Below are positions 1 through 8,412 of a DNA stretch of 26,535 bases, in pieces (the first letter of the stretch is position 1; every line of letters begins with the position of its first letter). Source of the stretch: an uncultured Lachnospiraceae bacterium (GTDB lineage: Bacteria > Bacillota > Clostridia > Lachnospirales > Lachnospiraceae). A program made the translations under genes and the position numbers. The stretch lies in contig CAJTUZ010000033.1 in the NCBI GenBank assembly GCA_910579735.1, positions 1 to 26,535 on the forward strand, read 5' to 3'. The notes under the pieces were generated by a model, which had not been told where the DNA came from, searched no databases, and saw only the letters and a program-made list of their open reading frames with translations.

Positions 1-29
1 ATGCTGTCCCTCCCGCACCTCCGCTCCCA

Positions 30-117
30 TGATGCAACTTTGATGCATATTTGATGCAGGAATGATGCAAAGATTATGCCTTTATGATGCAAGTTTGATG
101 CAGGAATGATGCCTTTC
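30..117. repeat. Eight 11-bp direct repeats, consensus TGATGCAnnnT
   Basis: Units start at 30, 41, 52, 63, 74, 85, 96 and 107, exactly 11 bp apart. Six of the eight begin with TGATGCA. The fifth (TTATGCC) and the last (TGATGCC) are degenerate. Unit length is not a multiple of 3, so this is not a coding repeat. It is close to one DNA helical turn, so the TGATGCA cores would lie on one face of the helix. It ends about 125 bp before the VIT/vWA start codon. A regulator-binding array or a slippage-prone minisatellite are both possible. Confidence 0.85.
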
Positions 118-242
118 TCATGTAGCATAAAGATATGCATTATTGCAATCATATTCTCGCGGCATCACCGGACGTTGTCTTCACGGCCGCCAGGCTCATT
201 ACCTGCAGAAATAATGCAAGATCAAGAAAGGACGTGTGAAAA

Positions 243-2282
243 ATGTGTCATCAAAGAACCAGAAAAACGAAAAAATATACGAAACTGCTGTGTCTCTTAT
301 CGGTACTGTTTCTGTTGACCGGCTATGCTCCTGCAGTATATGCCGAAGAAGAGGACGAAAATGAAGATAAAACCCGTTCTCCCTATTTTTATGTAGAAAG
401 TGAAGAAGTCGGTGTAGACTGCCTTCCATTAAAAAGTACGGATGTAAGGACTACGATAGAGGGTATCATCGCCGACACCTATGTCGTACAGACCTATACC
501 AACGAAGGAACCAAGCCGATCAATGCCAGTTATGTTTTCCCGGCCTCGACCAAAGTTACGATACACGGCATGCAGATGAGGATCGGCGGCCAGACCGTGA
601 CGGCCACGATCAAGGAAAAAGAAGAAGCCACGCGGGAATTTGAAACAGCCAAAAGCGAAGGTAAGAGCGCTTCCATGCTGTCCAAGCAAAGAGCCAATGT
701 ATTTACGATGGACGTCGCCAACATCATGCCCGGCGATGAAGTGCGTATCGAACTGCATTATACGGAACTGATCATGCCGTCTGAAGGTGTTTATCAGTTT
801 GTCTTTCCGACCATCGCAGGACCGCGCTATGTCGGTCCGATATTGGACGATACAGGCAACCGGGATGAATGGACAGGCACGCCTTATCTTACCGAAGGCA
901 GTACCCCGGCGGACAGTTACAACATCCATGTAACGCTTTCTTCCGGCGTCCCGATCGCTTCCCTGACCAGCAGCACGCACGATATCAATATCGGCTGGAA
1001 TGAAAATACGAGCGCGGAAGTCTCTCTGGCCAATCCTGCAGATTATGCAGGAAACCGCGATTTCATCCTGGACTATAAGCTGACGGGAGAGCAGATAAAT
1101 ACCGGTCTTATCACCAGCCAAACCGAAAACGAAAATTGTTTCATGCTGATGATACAGCCGCCCGAGCGTTATGAAATAGAAGAAATCCCGCCCAGAGAAT
1201 ACATTTTTGTACTGGACGTATCCGGCTCCATGTCCGGCTTTCCGTTAGATACCGCCAAAAAACTGATCACGAATCTTGTTTCCGGCCTGCGGGAAACGGA
1301 CACCTTTAACCTGATCCTCTTCTCCGGCACTTCCCTGCAAATGGCGGACCGCTCCGTCTCCGCCACGCCGGAAAATATCGATACGGCGATCCGTCTGATC
1401 AGTGAACAGACAGGAGCGGGCGGCACAGAGCTTGCAAGCGCACTGGAAAATGCCCTGCGTATTCCCGCAAAAAAAGAGTATTCCCGTAATATTGTTATTA
1501 TAAGTGATGGTTACATATACGGTGAATCAGATGTGTTCAAACTGATCAATGACAATTTGAACAATGCCGACTTTTTTTCCTTCGGCATCGGTTCCGCCGT
1601 TAACCGTTATCTGATCGAAGGAATCGCCACAATCGGACAGGGCGAACCGTTTATTGTCACAGAGGAAGAAGAAGCGGCCGAGGCAGCGGAGCAATTCCGC
1701 ACCTACATACAGTCTCCCGTGCTGACGGATATTAAAATATCATTTGAAGATTTTGACGCCTATGATGTGGAACCCGCAATCCTGCCTACGCTCTATGCCC
1801 AGAAACCGATCGTCCTGTTAGGAAAGTGGAACGGTGAAGCAGCCGGTTCGATCCGGATAGATGGTATGACCGGCAGCGGAGAATACTCCCAGACGATCCA
1901 GGTAGCCGATGCAATATCCGGTCAGAATCATGCCGTAGGTCTTCTGTGGGCCCGAAAACGTGTGGAACGTCTGACCGATTACGGCACAAACAACTATAAT
2001 CCCGATGTACAGGCGGAGGTCACGCAGATCGGATTAAATTACAACATGGTAACCCCTTATACCTCCTTCATCGCCGTACTGGATACAGTCAGAAATCCCG
2101 GAGGCGACAGCACGGATATCAACCAGCCGTTACCGCTGCCGCTTGAAGTATCCAATCTGGCCGTCGGCTACCGCGTCGGTTCGGAACCGGGCAGTATCAT
2201 ACTGTTCCTCCTCCCGGCCGTTACGATAACATTCTCTGTACTATACAGGATGAGAAAAAGAAAAAGGATGGATCCGGCATGA
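243..2282 (+). CDS. Secreted VIT and von Willebrand A domain protein, probable exosortase substrate
   Basis: 679 aa. Residues 1-34 form a signal peptide (basic start, hydrophobic core, likely cleavage after VYA). An acidic stretch follows, then a VIT domain at about 48-190. A vWA domain at about 318-490 has an intact MIDAS: DVSGS near 325, Thr in GGTEL near 394, Asp in SDGY near 421. The C-terminus is a tripartite sorting tail: GSEPGS motif, hydrophobic helix, then the basic cluster RMRKRKR. This architecture matches known PEP-CTERM-like and MSEP-CTERM-like exosortase targets. The protein is probably exported, cleaved near SEPG and fixed at the surface, where metal-dependent vWA adhesion is plausible. 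The stop overlaps the start of the exosortase gene by 4 bp, indicating coupled translation. AAAGGA lies about 10 nt before the chosen ATG. Confidence 0.9.
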   Translation: MCHQRTRKTKKYTKLLCLLSVLFLLTGYAPAVYAEEEDENEDKTRSPYFYVESEEVGVDCLPLKSTDVRTTIEGIIADTYVVQTYTNEGTKPINASYVFPASTKVTIHGMQMRIGGQTVTATIKEKEEATREFETAKSEGKSASMLSKQRANVFTMDVANIMPGDEVRIELHYTELIMPSEGVYQFVFPTIAGPRYVGPILDDTGNRDEWTGTPYLTEGSTPADSYNIHVTLSSGVPIASLTSSTHDINIGWNENTSAEVSLANPADYAGNRDFILDYKLTGEQINTGLITSQTENENCFMLMIQPPERYEIEEIPPREYIFVLDVSGSMSGFPLDTAKKLITNLVSGLRETDTFNLILFSGTSLQMADRSVSATPENIDTAIRLISEQTGAGGTELASALENALRIPAKKEYSRNIVIISDGYIYGESDVFKLINDNLNNADFFSFGIGSAVNRYLIEGIATIGQGEPFIVTEEEEAAEAAEQFRTYIQSPVLTDIKISFEDFDAYDVEPAILPTLYAQKPIVLLGKWNGEAAGSIRIDGMTGSGEYSQTIQVADAISGQNHAVGLLWARKRVERLTDYGTNNYNPDVQAEVTQIGLNYNMVTPYTSFIAVLDTVRNPGGDSTDINQPLPLPLEVSNLAVGYRVGSEPGSIILFLLPAVTITFSVLYRMRKRKRMDPA

Positions 2283-3154
2283 AAAAAACGAAACAAAACT
2301 CACCGATAATAACAATATGGAAAGAATACCGGCCGCTTTGTGCAGCGGCCGGTATCCTCACATTGATCATGTACTATTTCAGCAAATCAAACGATGCTGA
2401 CGTACTGCTCTGGATACTGACCCCCACCGCCCGGTGGGCCGGTATCCTCAGCGGCATCTCTTTTACTTATCTGCCGCATCAGGGTTATGTCAATCATTTT
2501 CATGAATTTTTGATTGCTCCATCCTGCGCGGGAAGTCGTTTTATGCTCCTCACTTTTTTGATGCTTACGATTTCTTTTCCGGTATCCGACTTCCTTTTAT
2601 CGGAAGGCAGTCTGTGTGATGCTGCACAAACGTCTCTTATATGCAGTAAAAACAGGATACGCAAGGAATATCTTTGGTTTGGTTTCTGCATTCTCTTTGC
2701 CTACGCCGCCACCATCTTCGTGAACGGTATTCGTATTGCCGTTTCTATTTTCCTGCCTGTACGACTGGAAAAATGGCTCCTTATGGATAACTGGCTTACC
2801 CCCGGCAAATTGCATACGCTGATCGGAACCATATCGTATTTTACCTTTTTATGTGTAATCTATCTGCTTGCTTCTTCCATCCGCAGACACCTGTTCGCGC
2901 TGCCTGACAAAACGACATCTTCCCTGCCGCTTTCATGTCCGTTTTCTTTTTTTACTGCATACGGCAGGATGCTTGTACCCGTATTCTGGTATCTTCTGAT
3001 CGTATTGGCTGCGCCGTTTATCAAAAGACTTTTCCGCAGGGAATGGGAAGGCTTCGGTCAGTACGCGGCATCCGTATTATGCGTGTGTCTTGCAGTCTGC
3101 GGGATATTTACGGCGGTCCGGCAGGTGAAAATGAAAAAGCCGCCTCAATCGTAA
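2279..3154 (+). CDS. Exosortase family transpeptidase (exosortase K-like)
   Basis: 291 aa, polytopic membrane protein with about seven or eight hydrophobic segments. The family's catalytic residues are visible: Cys83 in APSCAG, Arg152 in NGIRIAV and His179 in KLHTLIG, in the usual order and spacing. Exosortases cut C-terminal sorting tails and transfer the protein to an acceptor in the cell envelope. The obvious substrate is the VIT/vWA protein immediately upstream (4-bp ATGA overlap). Exosortases are best known in Gram-negatives. Subfamilies in Firmicutes exist, and assignment to XrtK is my recollection of the dedicated VIT-partner arrangement, not a model hit. The gene ends 15 bp before the convergent MATE gene. 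Confidence 0.85.
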   Translation: MKKTKQNSPIITIWKEYRPLCAAAGILTLIMYYFSKSNDADVLLWILTPTARWAGILSGISFTYLPHQGYVNHFHEFLIAPSCAGSRFMLLTFLMLTISFPVSDFLLSEGSLCDAAQTSLICSKNRIRKEYLWFGFCILFAYAATIFVNGIRIAVSIFLPVRLEKWLLMDNWLTPGKLHTLIGTISYFTFLCVIYLLASSIRRHLFALPDKTTSSLPLSCPFSFFTAYGRMLVPVFWYLLIVLAAPFIKRLFRREWEGFGQYAASVLCVCLAVCGIFTAVRQVKMKKPPQS

Positions 3155-3169
3155 AGATTCCTTCCTCTT

Positions 3170-4516
3170 CTACTTTCCTTTTCTGATAAAAGGATCCCGC
3201 CAAAATACCAACAGCAATTCTGCGACCATAAAGCACCATATGACCGGTTCGCATATAATGACTGCCATATACTGCATCTTCGGGATAAAAAATGCCGTAA
3301 ACAGGATTTTCCCGATCAGTTCTATCATCCCGGAAAATACCGGCAGTATCTTCTGCCCGATCGCCTGCAGGGCCCTTCTTGTATTATTCAGCACTCCGAG
3401 AATAAAATAGCTGGGCGCCACTACCCGCAGATACAGCGTACCGCTCTGCAGGACAACCGGCTCCTGCGAACCGGATATCAGGCGGATCATGGCAGGCGCA
3501 AAGATCCAGATGAAGATCGTAACCAAAACCGTAACGACGCCCGAAAAAATATAAGCATATTTCATGGCCTTCCGGATGCGCCCCGGCTGCCCTGCCCCAT
3601 AATTCTGCGAAACAAACGTGTTGATCGTCTGCGACATCGCCGTAAACGGCATCATACAGAAGGAATACAGCTTTCTCGCCGCAGTATGTGCCGCGATCGT
3701 CAGATATCCCAATCCGTTGATACCCGATTGTAAGATCACACTTCCCGCCGAAACAAAGCACATCATAAAGGCTGACGAAAGTCCCTGCGCGGTCATTTCC
3801 GAATATAGGGATCTGTCAAATTTAAAATTGCTTTTTTCCGGTATCAGCGCAGGCACCGACCTGGCAATATAGAGCAGACAGAGTATAACGGAAAGTCCCT
3901 GCGCGATCACTGTCGCCTCGGCAGCGCCGTCCAGTCCTCTTCCCCAAAAGGCTATAAACACATAATCGAGCACTATATTGACAAAAGACGAAACAATCAG
4001 AAACAGCAGCGGCATAATACTGTTTCCTACCGCCCTTAGGATTCCCGCGCACAGATTATAGGCAAACATAACAACCGTAAACAGTGTAATGATAGAAATG
4101 TAACGGCATGCCGCATCCATAATTTCTGCCGGCGTATGTAAGATCTGCAGAAGCGGTCTCAGAATAACCTGTGACAGCACCGTGATCACTGCGACAACCA
4201 CAGCGCCGATGACCATAGCCGCCGCAACGGAATCTTTCAGCATCTTATCATCATGAGCGCCAAAACACCGCGCCGTTACAATCGCCAACCCGTTCCCAAA
4301 CCCCAATGCAAACCCGATCAGCAGATCATAGATCGGCGAAGCCGCACCGATGGCCGCAAGCGCCGTCTCCCCCAGCGTATGCCCTACGATCAGCGTATCT
4401 ATCGTATTATACAACTGCTGAAACAGGATGGAAAAAAGCACCGGAACGGCAAACCTACACATTGGCACAAAAATCCGTCCGGTCAGAAAATCCGTCTCCT
4501 TATATTTTTTTAACAT
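3170..4516 (-). CDS. MATE family multidrug efflux transporter
   Basis: 448 aa with about 12 predicted transmembrane helices in two homologous halves, the normal MATE size. The first half carries the typical P-x-x-F-S-I-L-F-Q-Q-L-Y-N segment, followed by DTLIVG and an ALAAIGAASP helix. The family exports cationic drugs or metabolites with Na+ or H+ antiport; the substrate cannot be read from sequence. The start ATG is preceded by AGGAGA at 5 nt spacing. It is transcribed alone, convergent with the exosortase gene and with its own promoter region upstream, so it is probably independent of both neighbours. Confidence 0.92.
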   Translation of the reverse strand: MLKKYKETDFLTGRIFVPMCRFAVPVLFSILFQQLYNTIDTLIVGHTLGETALAAIGAASPIYDLLIGFALGFGNGLAIVTARCFGAHDDKMLKDSVAAAMVIGAVVVAVITVLSQVILRPLLQILHTPAEIMDAACRYISIITLFTVVMFAYNLCAGILRAVGNSIMPLLFLIVSSFVNIVLDYVFIAFWGRGLDGAAEATVIAQGLSVILCLLYIARSVPALIPEKSNFKFDRSLYSEMTAQGLSSAFMMCFVSAGSVILQSGINGLGYLTIAAHTAARKLYSFCMMPFTAMSQTINTFVSQNYGAGQPGRIRKAMKYAYIFSGVVTVLVTIFIWIFAPAMIRLISGSQEPVVLQSGTLYLRVVAPSYFILGVLNNTRRALQAIGQKILPVFSGMIELIGKILFTAFFIPKMQYMAVIICEPVIWCFMVAELLLVFWRDPFIRKGK

Positions 4517-4554
4517 GACAATCTCCTATCTTCCCACTCTGATAAACATGAAAA

Positions 4555-4566
4555 TGAACTTGTTCA
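4555..4566. promoter_or_regulatory. Short inverted repeat in the MATE leader, possible operator
   Basis: TGAACTTGTTCA has 5-bp arms (TGAAC/GTTCA) around 2 bp. It lies between the candidate -10 and the MATE ribosome binding site, where a TetR- or MarR-type repressor could act. No regulator gene is adjacent, and short palindromes occur by chance. Confidence 0.25.
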
Positions 4567-4598
4567 CTGATCCATCCATATTACCACATATTAAGCAT

Positions 4599-4607
4599 AT
4601 TGTATCA
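4599..4607 (-). promoter_or_regulatory. Extended -10 promoter of the MATE gene
   Basis: On the minus strand this reads TGATACAAT, an extended -10 element (TGn plus TACAAT). The -35 region is poorly matched. It would give a leader of about 75 nt before the MATE start codon. Confidence 0.4.
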
Positions 4608-4693
4608 CGAACCGCAGATTCATGATAGAATGAGCGTCAGGAGGAGAAGATATCGTTTTCGTCTATATAAAAGCAACCAAAGTAATCAGGAGC

Positions 4694-4719
4694 AAAGCCG
4701 GAATTTCTCCGCCCGCTTT
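4694..4719 (-). terminator. Weak hairpin at the end of the maltodextrin operon
   Basis: Arms AAAGC/GCTTT and CGGA/TCCG pair around a 5-nt loop with a 3-nt bulge. The hairpin straddles the stop codon of the LacI-type gene. There is no clear U tract on the minus strand, so termination activity is doubtful. Confidence 0.25.
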
Positions 4720-5731
4720 ATTCTCCTGCCGTAGACCCTCTTACCGTAATAGATGGCAGGGTACAATAAAACTGCATCTGCAGATTCGGTTTTTTCATTT
4801 TATTAAGGATCAGCTTCCCGGCCTGCATCCCCATATCATATACGTCAATATCGACCACGGTCAGTTTGGGGTCCAGAATCCTGGAGAACGGAAAATCATC
4901 AAAAGTAAGCACTCCCATATCCTCCGGAATTCTGATCATATTTTCTTTCAATGCATTAACGCAGCCATAAGCAATATAGTTATTTGCACATATCACGGCA
5001 TCGGGCCGGTTGGGACTCTGCAAAAGCTGCTCTGTCATCCAAAAGCCGCTGTCACAATCCGACTCTCCATATTGGAGATGATGTCTGGGAACAATCACGT
5101 CATATTCCTTCAGCACGGAAAGAACGCCAGCCAGCCGATGGGCCGATATTTTATCTTCATCGGTCCCGCCGATAAAAGCAAGCGACTGATACCCGCACCG
5201 CAGCAGATAATTAGCCGCCATTTCACCGGCCAGTTTATTATCGATGTCCAGCCAGCAGAAATGACTGGCAAAATCCGGCTGTCCCAGAACGATATGCGGA
5301 ATTTCCTTATATTTGATCAGTTCATCGAGCGCTCTGGAGATCACGGACGCATGGATTACCACGCCATCCACCATCTTGCTGTCAAACACTTCTTTTACAA
5401 ATTCCGGCGCCTGCATGGGCGTAATACTTTTTACGCTGAGCAGATATCCTTTGTTTCCCAGCGCATGTTCCAGACCCGACATGATCTCAAACATATGCGG
5501 ATTGGCAAATCCTACATTCTCTCCCAATGTCGTCAGAAATAAAATCTGTCTCGTACTTTGTCTGGCGAAATTTCTCGCCCGCAGATTCGGATGATAATGC
5601 AGTTCCTTCATTGCATTGTTTACTCTGTCTATGGTGCTTTGGGAAATCGAATAAGAACCGTTCATTACCTTACTCACCGTAGCCGTCGATACCCCCGCCA
5701 GCTTTGCAACATCCTTGATCGTAGCCGCCAT
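4718..5731 (-). CDS. LacI family transcriptional regulator
   Basis: 337 aa, full family length. The N-terminal helix-turn-helix is canonical (TIKDVAKLAGVSTATVSKVM at residues 4-23), followed by the hinge helix region and a periplasmic-binding-protein-like effector domain from about 60 to 330. It is the last gene of the starch/maltodextrin block, 28 bp after the GH13 enzyme gene, so the likely effector is a maltodextrin or related glucoside. It probably represses the operon promoter near 11930. The chosen ATG gives the standard LacI start and has a GGGGATTAA sequence just upstream. Confidence 0.92.
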   Translation of the reverse strand: MAATIKDVAKLAGVSTATVSKVMNGSYSISQSTIDRVNNAMKELHYHPNLRARNFARQSTRQILFLTTLGENVGFANPHMFEIMSGLEHALGNKGYLLSVKSITPMQAPEFVKEVFDSKMVDGVVIHASVISRALDELIKYKEIPHIVLGQPDFASHFCWLDIDNKLAGEMAANYLLRCGYQSLAFIGGTDEDKISAHRLAGVLSVLKEYDVIVPRHHLQYGESDCDSGFWMTEQLLQSPNRPDAVICANNYIAYGCVNALKENMIRIPEDMGVLTFDDFPFSRILDPKLTVVDIDVYDMGMQAGKLILNKMKKPNLQMQFYCTLPSITVRGSTAGE

Positions 5732-5759
5732 TTAATCCCCGTGCCTTTCTGTTTTCATT

Positions 5760-7481
5760 TTATAGAATCACAACCGCCCACCCCATAGGCGCAAGCTTAG
5801 TCCCGTCAAGGCCTTCCTGCCAGAGAACTTTCCCCTTTTCAAATAATTCCGGAAGGCGGCTGGCAGAATCATCTAAGTTCAATGCGATCATAATTGTAAC
5901 AGAATCCGTTTCTCTTGCATAGACATAGAGACGGCTTCCCTTTTGGGCCTGAACAGTCCTGTACTCTCCCTCTCTAAGCGCCGCATGTTCCCGGCGAAGG
6001 CCGATCGCTTTTTTATAAAAAGAAAAAATCTCCTCATTTCCTCCATTCCATTCCATAGGCGCACGATACTCTTCTTCCAGAATGCCGCAGATCCCTTTCT
6101 CATCTCCGTAGAATACGGAGGGAATCCCCGGAAACGTCATCTGGAACAGAACCGCCAGCTTATACCGCTTCCCGTCTTCGCCGCACAAAGACAAAAACCG
6201 GCTTACGTCATGGCTGTCCAGTAAATTAAGCTGCGCATATACGTTCTGCGCACGATACCGCATCCTCATATTCGTTACTCTGCCATCGAACTCGTAAGCA
6301 TCGATACTTCTCTCTGCAAAAAAGCGGCGGCAGTGTTTTCTGAAATCATAATTCATGGTAGAATCAAATTTTTTGCCATCTAACCAGTGCCGCGCCGTCT
6401 CCCATACTTCCCCGATCAGGATCGCGTCGGGATTTATTTCTTTCGCCGCAAGCCGAAACTTCTCCCAGAATACGTCATTGATCTCGCTCGCCACATCCAA
6501 CCGCCAGCCGTCAATCCCATATTCTTTCAGCCAATACTGACACACATGACAGAAATAATCTATGACTTCCGGATTCTGCGTATTTAATTTCGGCATCATT
6601 CTCTCATAACCGAAACATTCATACCCCGGATAATCTTCCCCGTTTTCCGGTCTTACCACCGGGAACTCCAATCTGTAGAACCAGTCCTTATAACGTGATG
6701 CTTCTCCGTTTTTTACAACGTCTTCAAAGGCAGAAAACTTCCAGCCGCAATGATTAAATACACCGTCAAGGATCACTTTCATACCGTTTTCATGATAAAT
6801 GCGCACCAATTCTTTAAACTCTTCATTGGTCCCAAAACACGGATCGATATGATAATAGTCAAGCAGATCATATTTATGATATTCTCCTGCCGCAAAAACA
6901 GGATTGATATATATGGCAGTAAAACCAAGCGCCTTCAAATACGGCGCGTTTTCCGCAATTCCTTTGATCGTGCCGCCGCGTTTTCCTTTGACGCACTCTC
7001 CGGCAAATTCCTTTACGGTTCCTTCTCCCGAAAGATATCCCCGGCCGGTCGCAAAGCTGTCGGGAAAAATATTGTAGATCACCGCATCCTTCGCCCATGC
7101 AGGCACAGAAACAAGATCTGCTCTGTGATTATAAGGGAACTGATAATATTCCGATCTGTCATCCACGCACTCTTCCATGAAGCAGTCGCCGTAATACAGC
7201 ACCCTCTCTGTTTCTGTTATGAATTCAAAATAATAATTGAGTCTTTTATAAGGATGTGCCAGCGTCGTCTCATAATAATCAAAATATTCATCCGAAGCTT
7301 TCAGCTGCATTTCCTGCTTCGTAAAGAGCACAGGCGTCTGTCTGCATGCCCTGTCTCCAAAATACAGATTGCACTGCAGCAGATCTCCTCTGCCGCATCT
7401 TATTCTGATCGTCACATGTTCTTCGTCTATTCCATAGGCATACTCCGACATCGGAATATGTAAAACTGCACCTCTGTTCAT
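5760..7481 (-). CDS. GH13 neopullulanase/cyclomaltodextrinase/maltogenic amylase
   Basis: 573 aa, no signal peptide, so intracellular. An N-terminal CBM34-like beta domain (about 1-120) precedes the (beta/alpha)8 catalytic domain. Conserved GH13 motifs are all visible: DGVFNH at 239-244, GWRLD with nucleophile Asp329, GEVW with acid/base Glu358, and LDSHD with Asp425. The N-domain plus the sequence around these motifs fit subfamily GH13_20, which hydrolyses imported maltodextrins, cyclodextrins or pullulan fragments. It lies downstream of the ABC permease genes (85-bp gap) and upstream of the regulator gene, so it should act on sugars brought in by that transporter. A CAGGGGGAAA site precedes the ATG. 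Confidence 0.92.
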   Translation of the reverse strand: MNRGAVLHIPMSEYAYGIDEEHVTIRIRCGRGDLLQCNLYFGDRACRQTPVLFTKQEMQLKASDEYFDYYETTLAHPYKRLNYYFEFITETERVLYYGDCFMEECVDDRSEYYQFPYNHRADLVSVPAWAKDAVIYNIFPDSFATGRGYLSGEGTVKEFAGECVKGKRGGTIKGIAENAPYLKALGFTAIYINPVFAAGEYHKYDLLDYYHIDPCFGTNEEFKELVRIYHENGMKVILDGVFNHCGWKFSAFEDVVKNGEASRYKDWFYRLEFPVVRPENGEDYPGYECFGYERMMPKLNTQNPEVIDYFCHVCQYWLKEYGIDGWRLDVASEINDVFWEKFRLAAKEINPDAILIGEVWETARHWLDGKKFDSTMNYDFRKHCRRFFAERSIDAYEFDGRVTNMRMRYRAQNVYAQLNLLDSHDVSRFLSLCGEDGKRYKLAVLFQMTFPGIPSVFYGDEKGICGILEEEYRAPMEWNGGNEEIFSFYKKAIGLRREHAALREGEYRTVQAQKGSRLYVYARETDSVTIMIALNLDDSASRLPELFEKGKVLWQEGLDGTKLAPMGWAVVIL

Positions 7482-7566
7482 CCGGTTTCCCCCTGTTTTC
7501 TTTTTTTATCCATCCGTTTTCACGTTCCCCGGCTTTCCCCGCTCTTTGTCATCAGCGATATTTCCG

Positions 7567-8412
7567 CTATCCTTTTACGCCGCCCGACGTAAGACCCGAC
7601 GCCATATTCTTCTGCATGGCAAAGAAAATGACCAGTATCGGCAGCGATACCAGAAGTGAAGCAGCCGAAAACACGGGCCAGCTTCCGCTTGTTTCATTCG
7701 CCTGCAGTGAATATAAACCTGCTGCCAGTGTATAAGTATTTTCTCCGGTCATAAAATTGATCGCAAAGATATATTCATTCCAGACGTAAATAAGTACCAT
7801 CATTGCCGTAACCGCAACCGTCGGCTTTGCCAGAGGAAGAACGATCCTGCGCACAATCTGCAGGGGCGATGCGCCATCGATCATAGCCGCTTCTTCAATC
7901 TCAATCGGAATCGTGTCAAAATATCCCTTCATATTCCATAAGGCAAATACTGCCATTGTACCCGTATATACGATGATCAGTCCCGTTTTCGTATTGATCA
8001 GCCCCATCGGACTTAACAGTTTATATAACGCCGTCATGGATAGCAGCGAAGGAAACGCATATAGCAGAATCAGCATCTGCAGGATCGCATTCCTGCCCGG
8101 AAACCTTCTTCTGGAAAAAATATAGGCTGCCGGAATCCCTGTACCAAGCGATATCATCACCGTTGATACGGCCAGAAACAAACTGTTGCGAAACCACAAA
8201 ACAACCGGCTCCTCCGTAAATACTTTCCGATAGTTCTCTAATGTCACTTCCTTTGGAATAAAAGAAAAATCGGAGCTGAGCAGGCTGTTCTGCTCGTTGA
8301 TCGACACCGAAAAGGCATAAAGGATCGGCACGAAAGTCACGATACACACCAGCATGAGGACCAGATTGACAACTGCCAGTTTCACCTGCTGTTTTCTTTT
8401 TCTATGCTTCAT
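7567..8412 (-). CDS. ABC sugar permease, MalG type
   Basis: 281 aa with six transmembrane helices. The cytoplasmic EAA loop that docks the ATPase is clear: EEAAMIDGASPLQIVRRI, followed by VLPLAKP. MalG-type length and the N-terminal basic segment before helix 1 are typical. The start overlaps the stop of the MalF-type gene (TGATG), and AAGGAGGAG lies inside the end of that gene, so the two permeases are translationally coupled. It forms the membrane channel of the maltodextrin importer with its upstream partner. Confidence 0.93.
   Translation of the reverse strand: MKHRKRKQQVKLAVVNLVLMLVCIVTFVPILYAFSVSINEQNSLLSSDFSFIPKEVTLENYRKVFTEEPVVLWFRNSLFLAVSTVMISLGTGIPAAYIFSRRRFPGRNAILQMLILLYAFPSLLSMTALYKLLSPMGLINTKTGLIIVYTGTMAVFALWNMKGYFDTIPIEIEEAAMIDGASPLQIVRRIVLPLAKPTVAVTAMMVLIYVWNEYIFAINFMTGENTYTLAAGLYSLQANETSGSWPVFSAASLLVSLPILVIFFAMQKNMASGLTSGGVKG

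Noticed and set aside
30..117. CRISPR array
   Set aside because: Units are 11 bp with no spacers of normal length and no cas gene nearby.
429..1121. 230-codon frame on the minus strand within the VIT/vWA gene
   Set aside because: Antisense shadow of a gene with clear domains; no family signature or ribosome binding site.
3176..3194. TCCTTTT/AAAAGGA hairpin as exosortase terminator
   Set aside because: Only 7 AT-rich pairs, no U tract, and it lies inside the MATE coding sequence.
6750..7463. 237-codon + strand frame opposite the GH13 gene
   Set aside because: Shadow of a well-supported enzyme; composition is Ile/Arg/His-rich with no recognisable domain.
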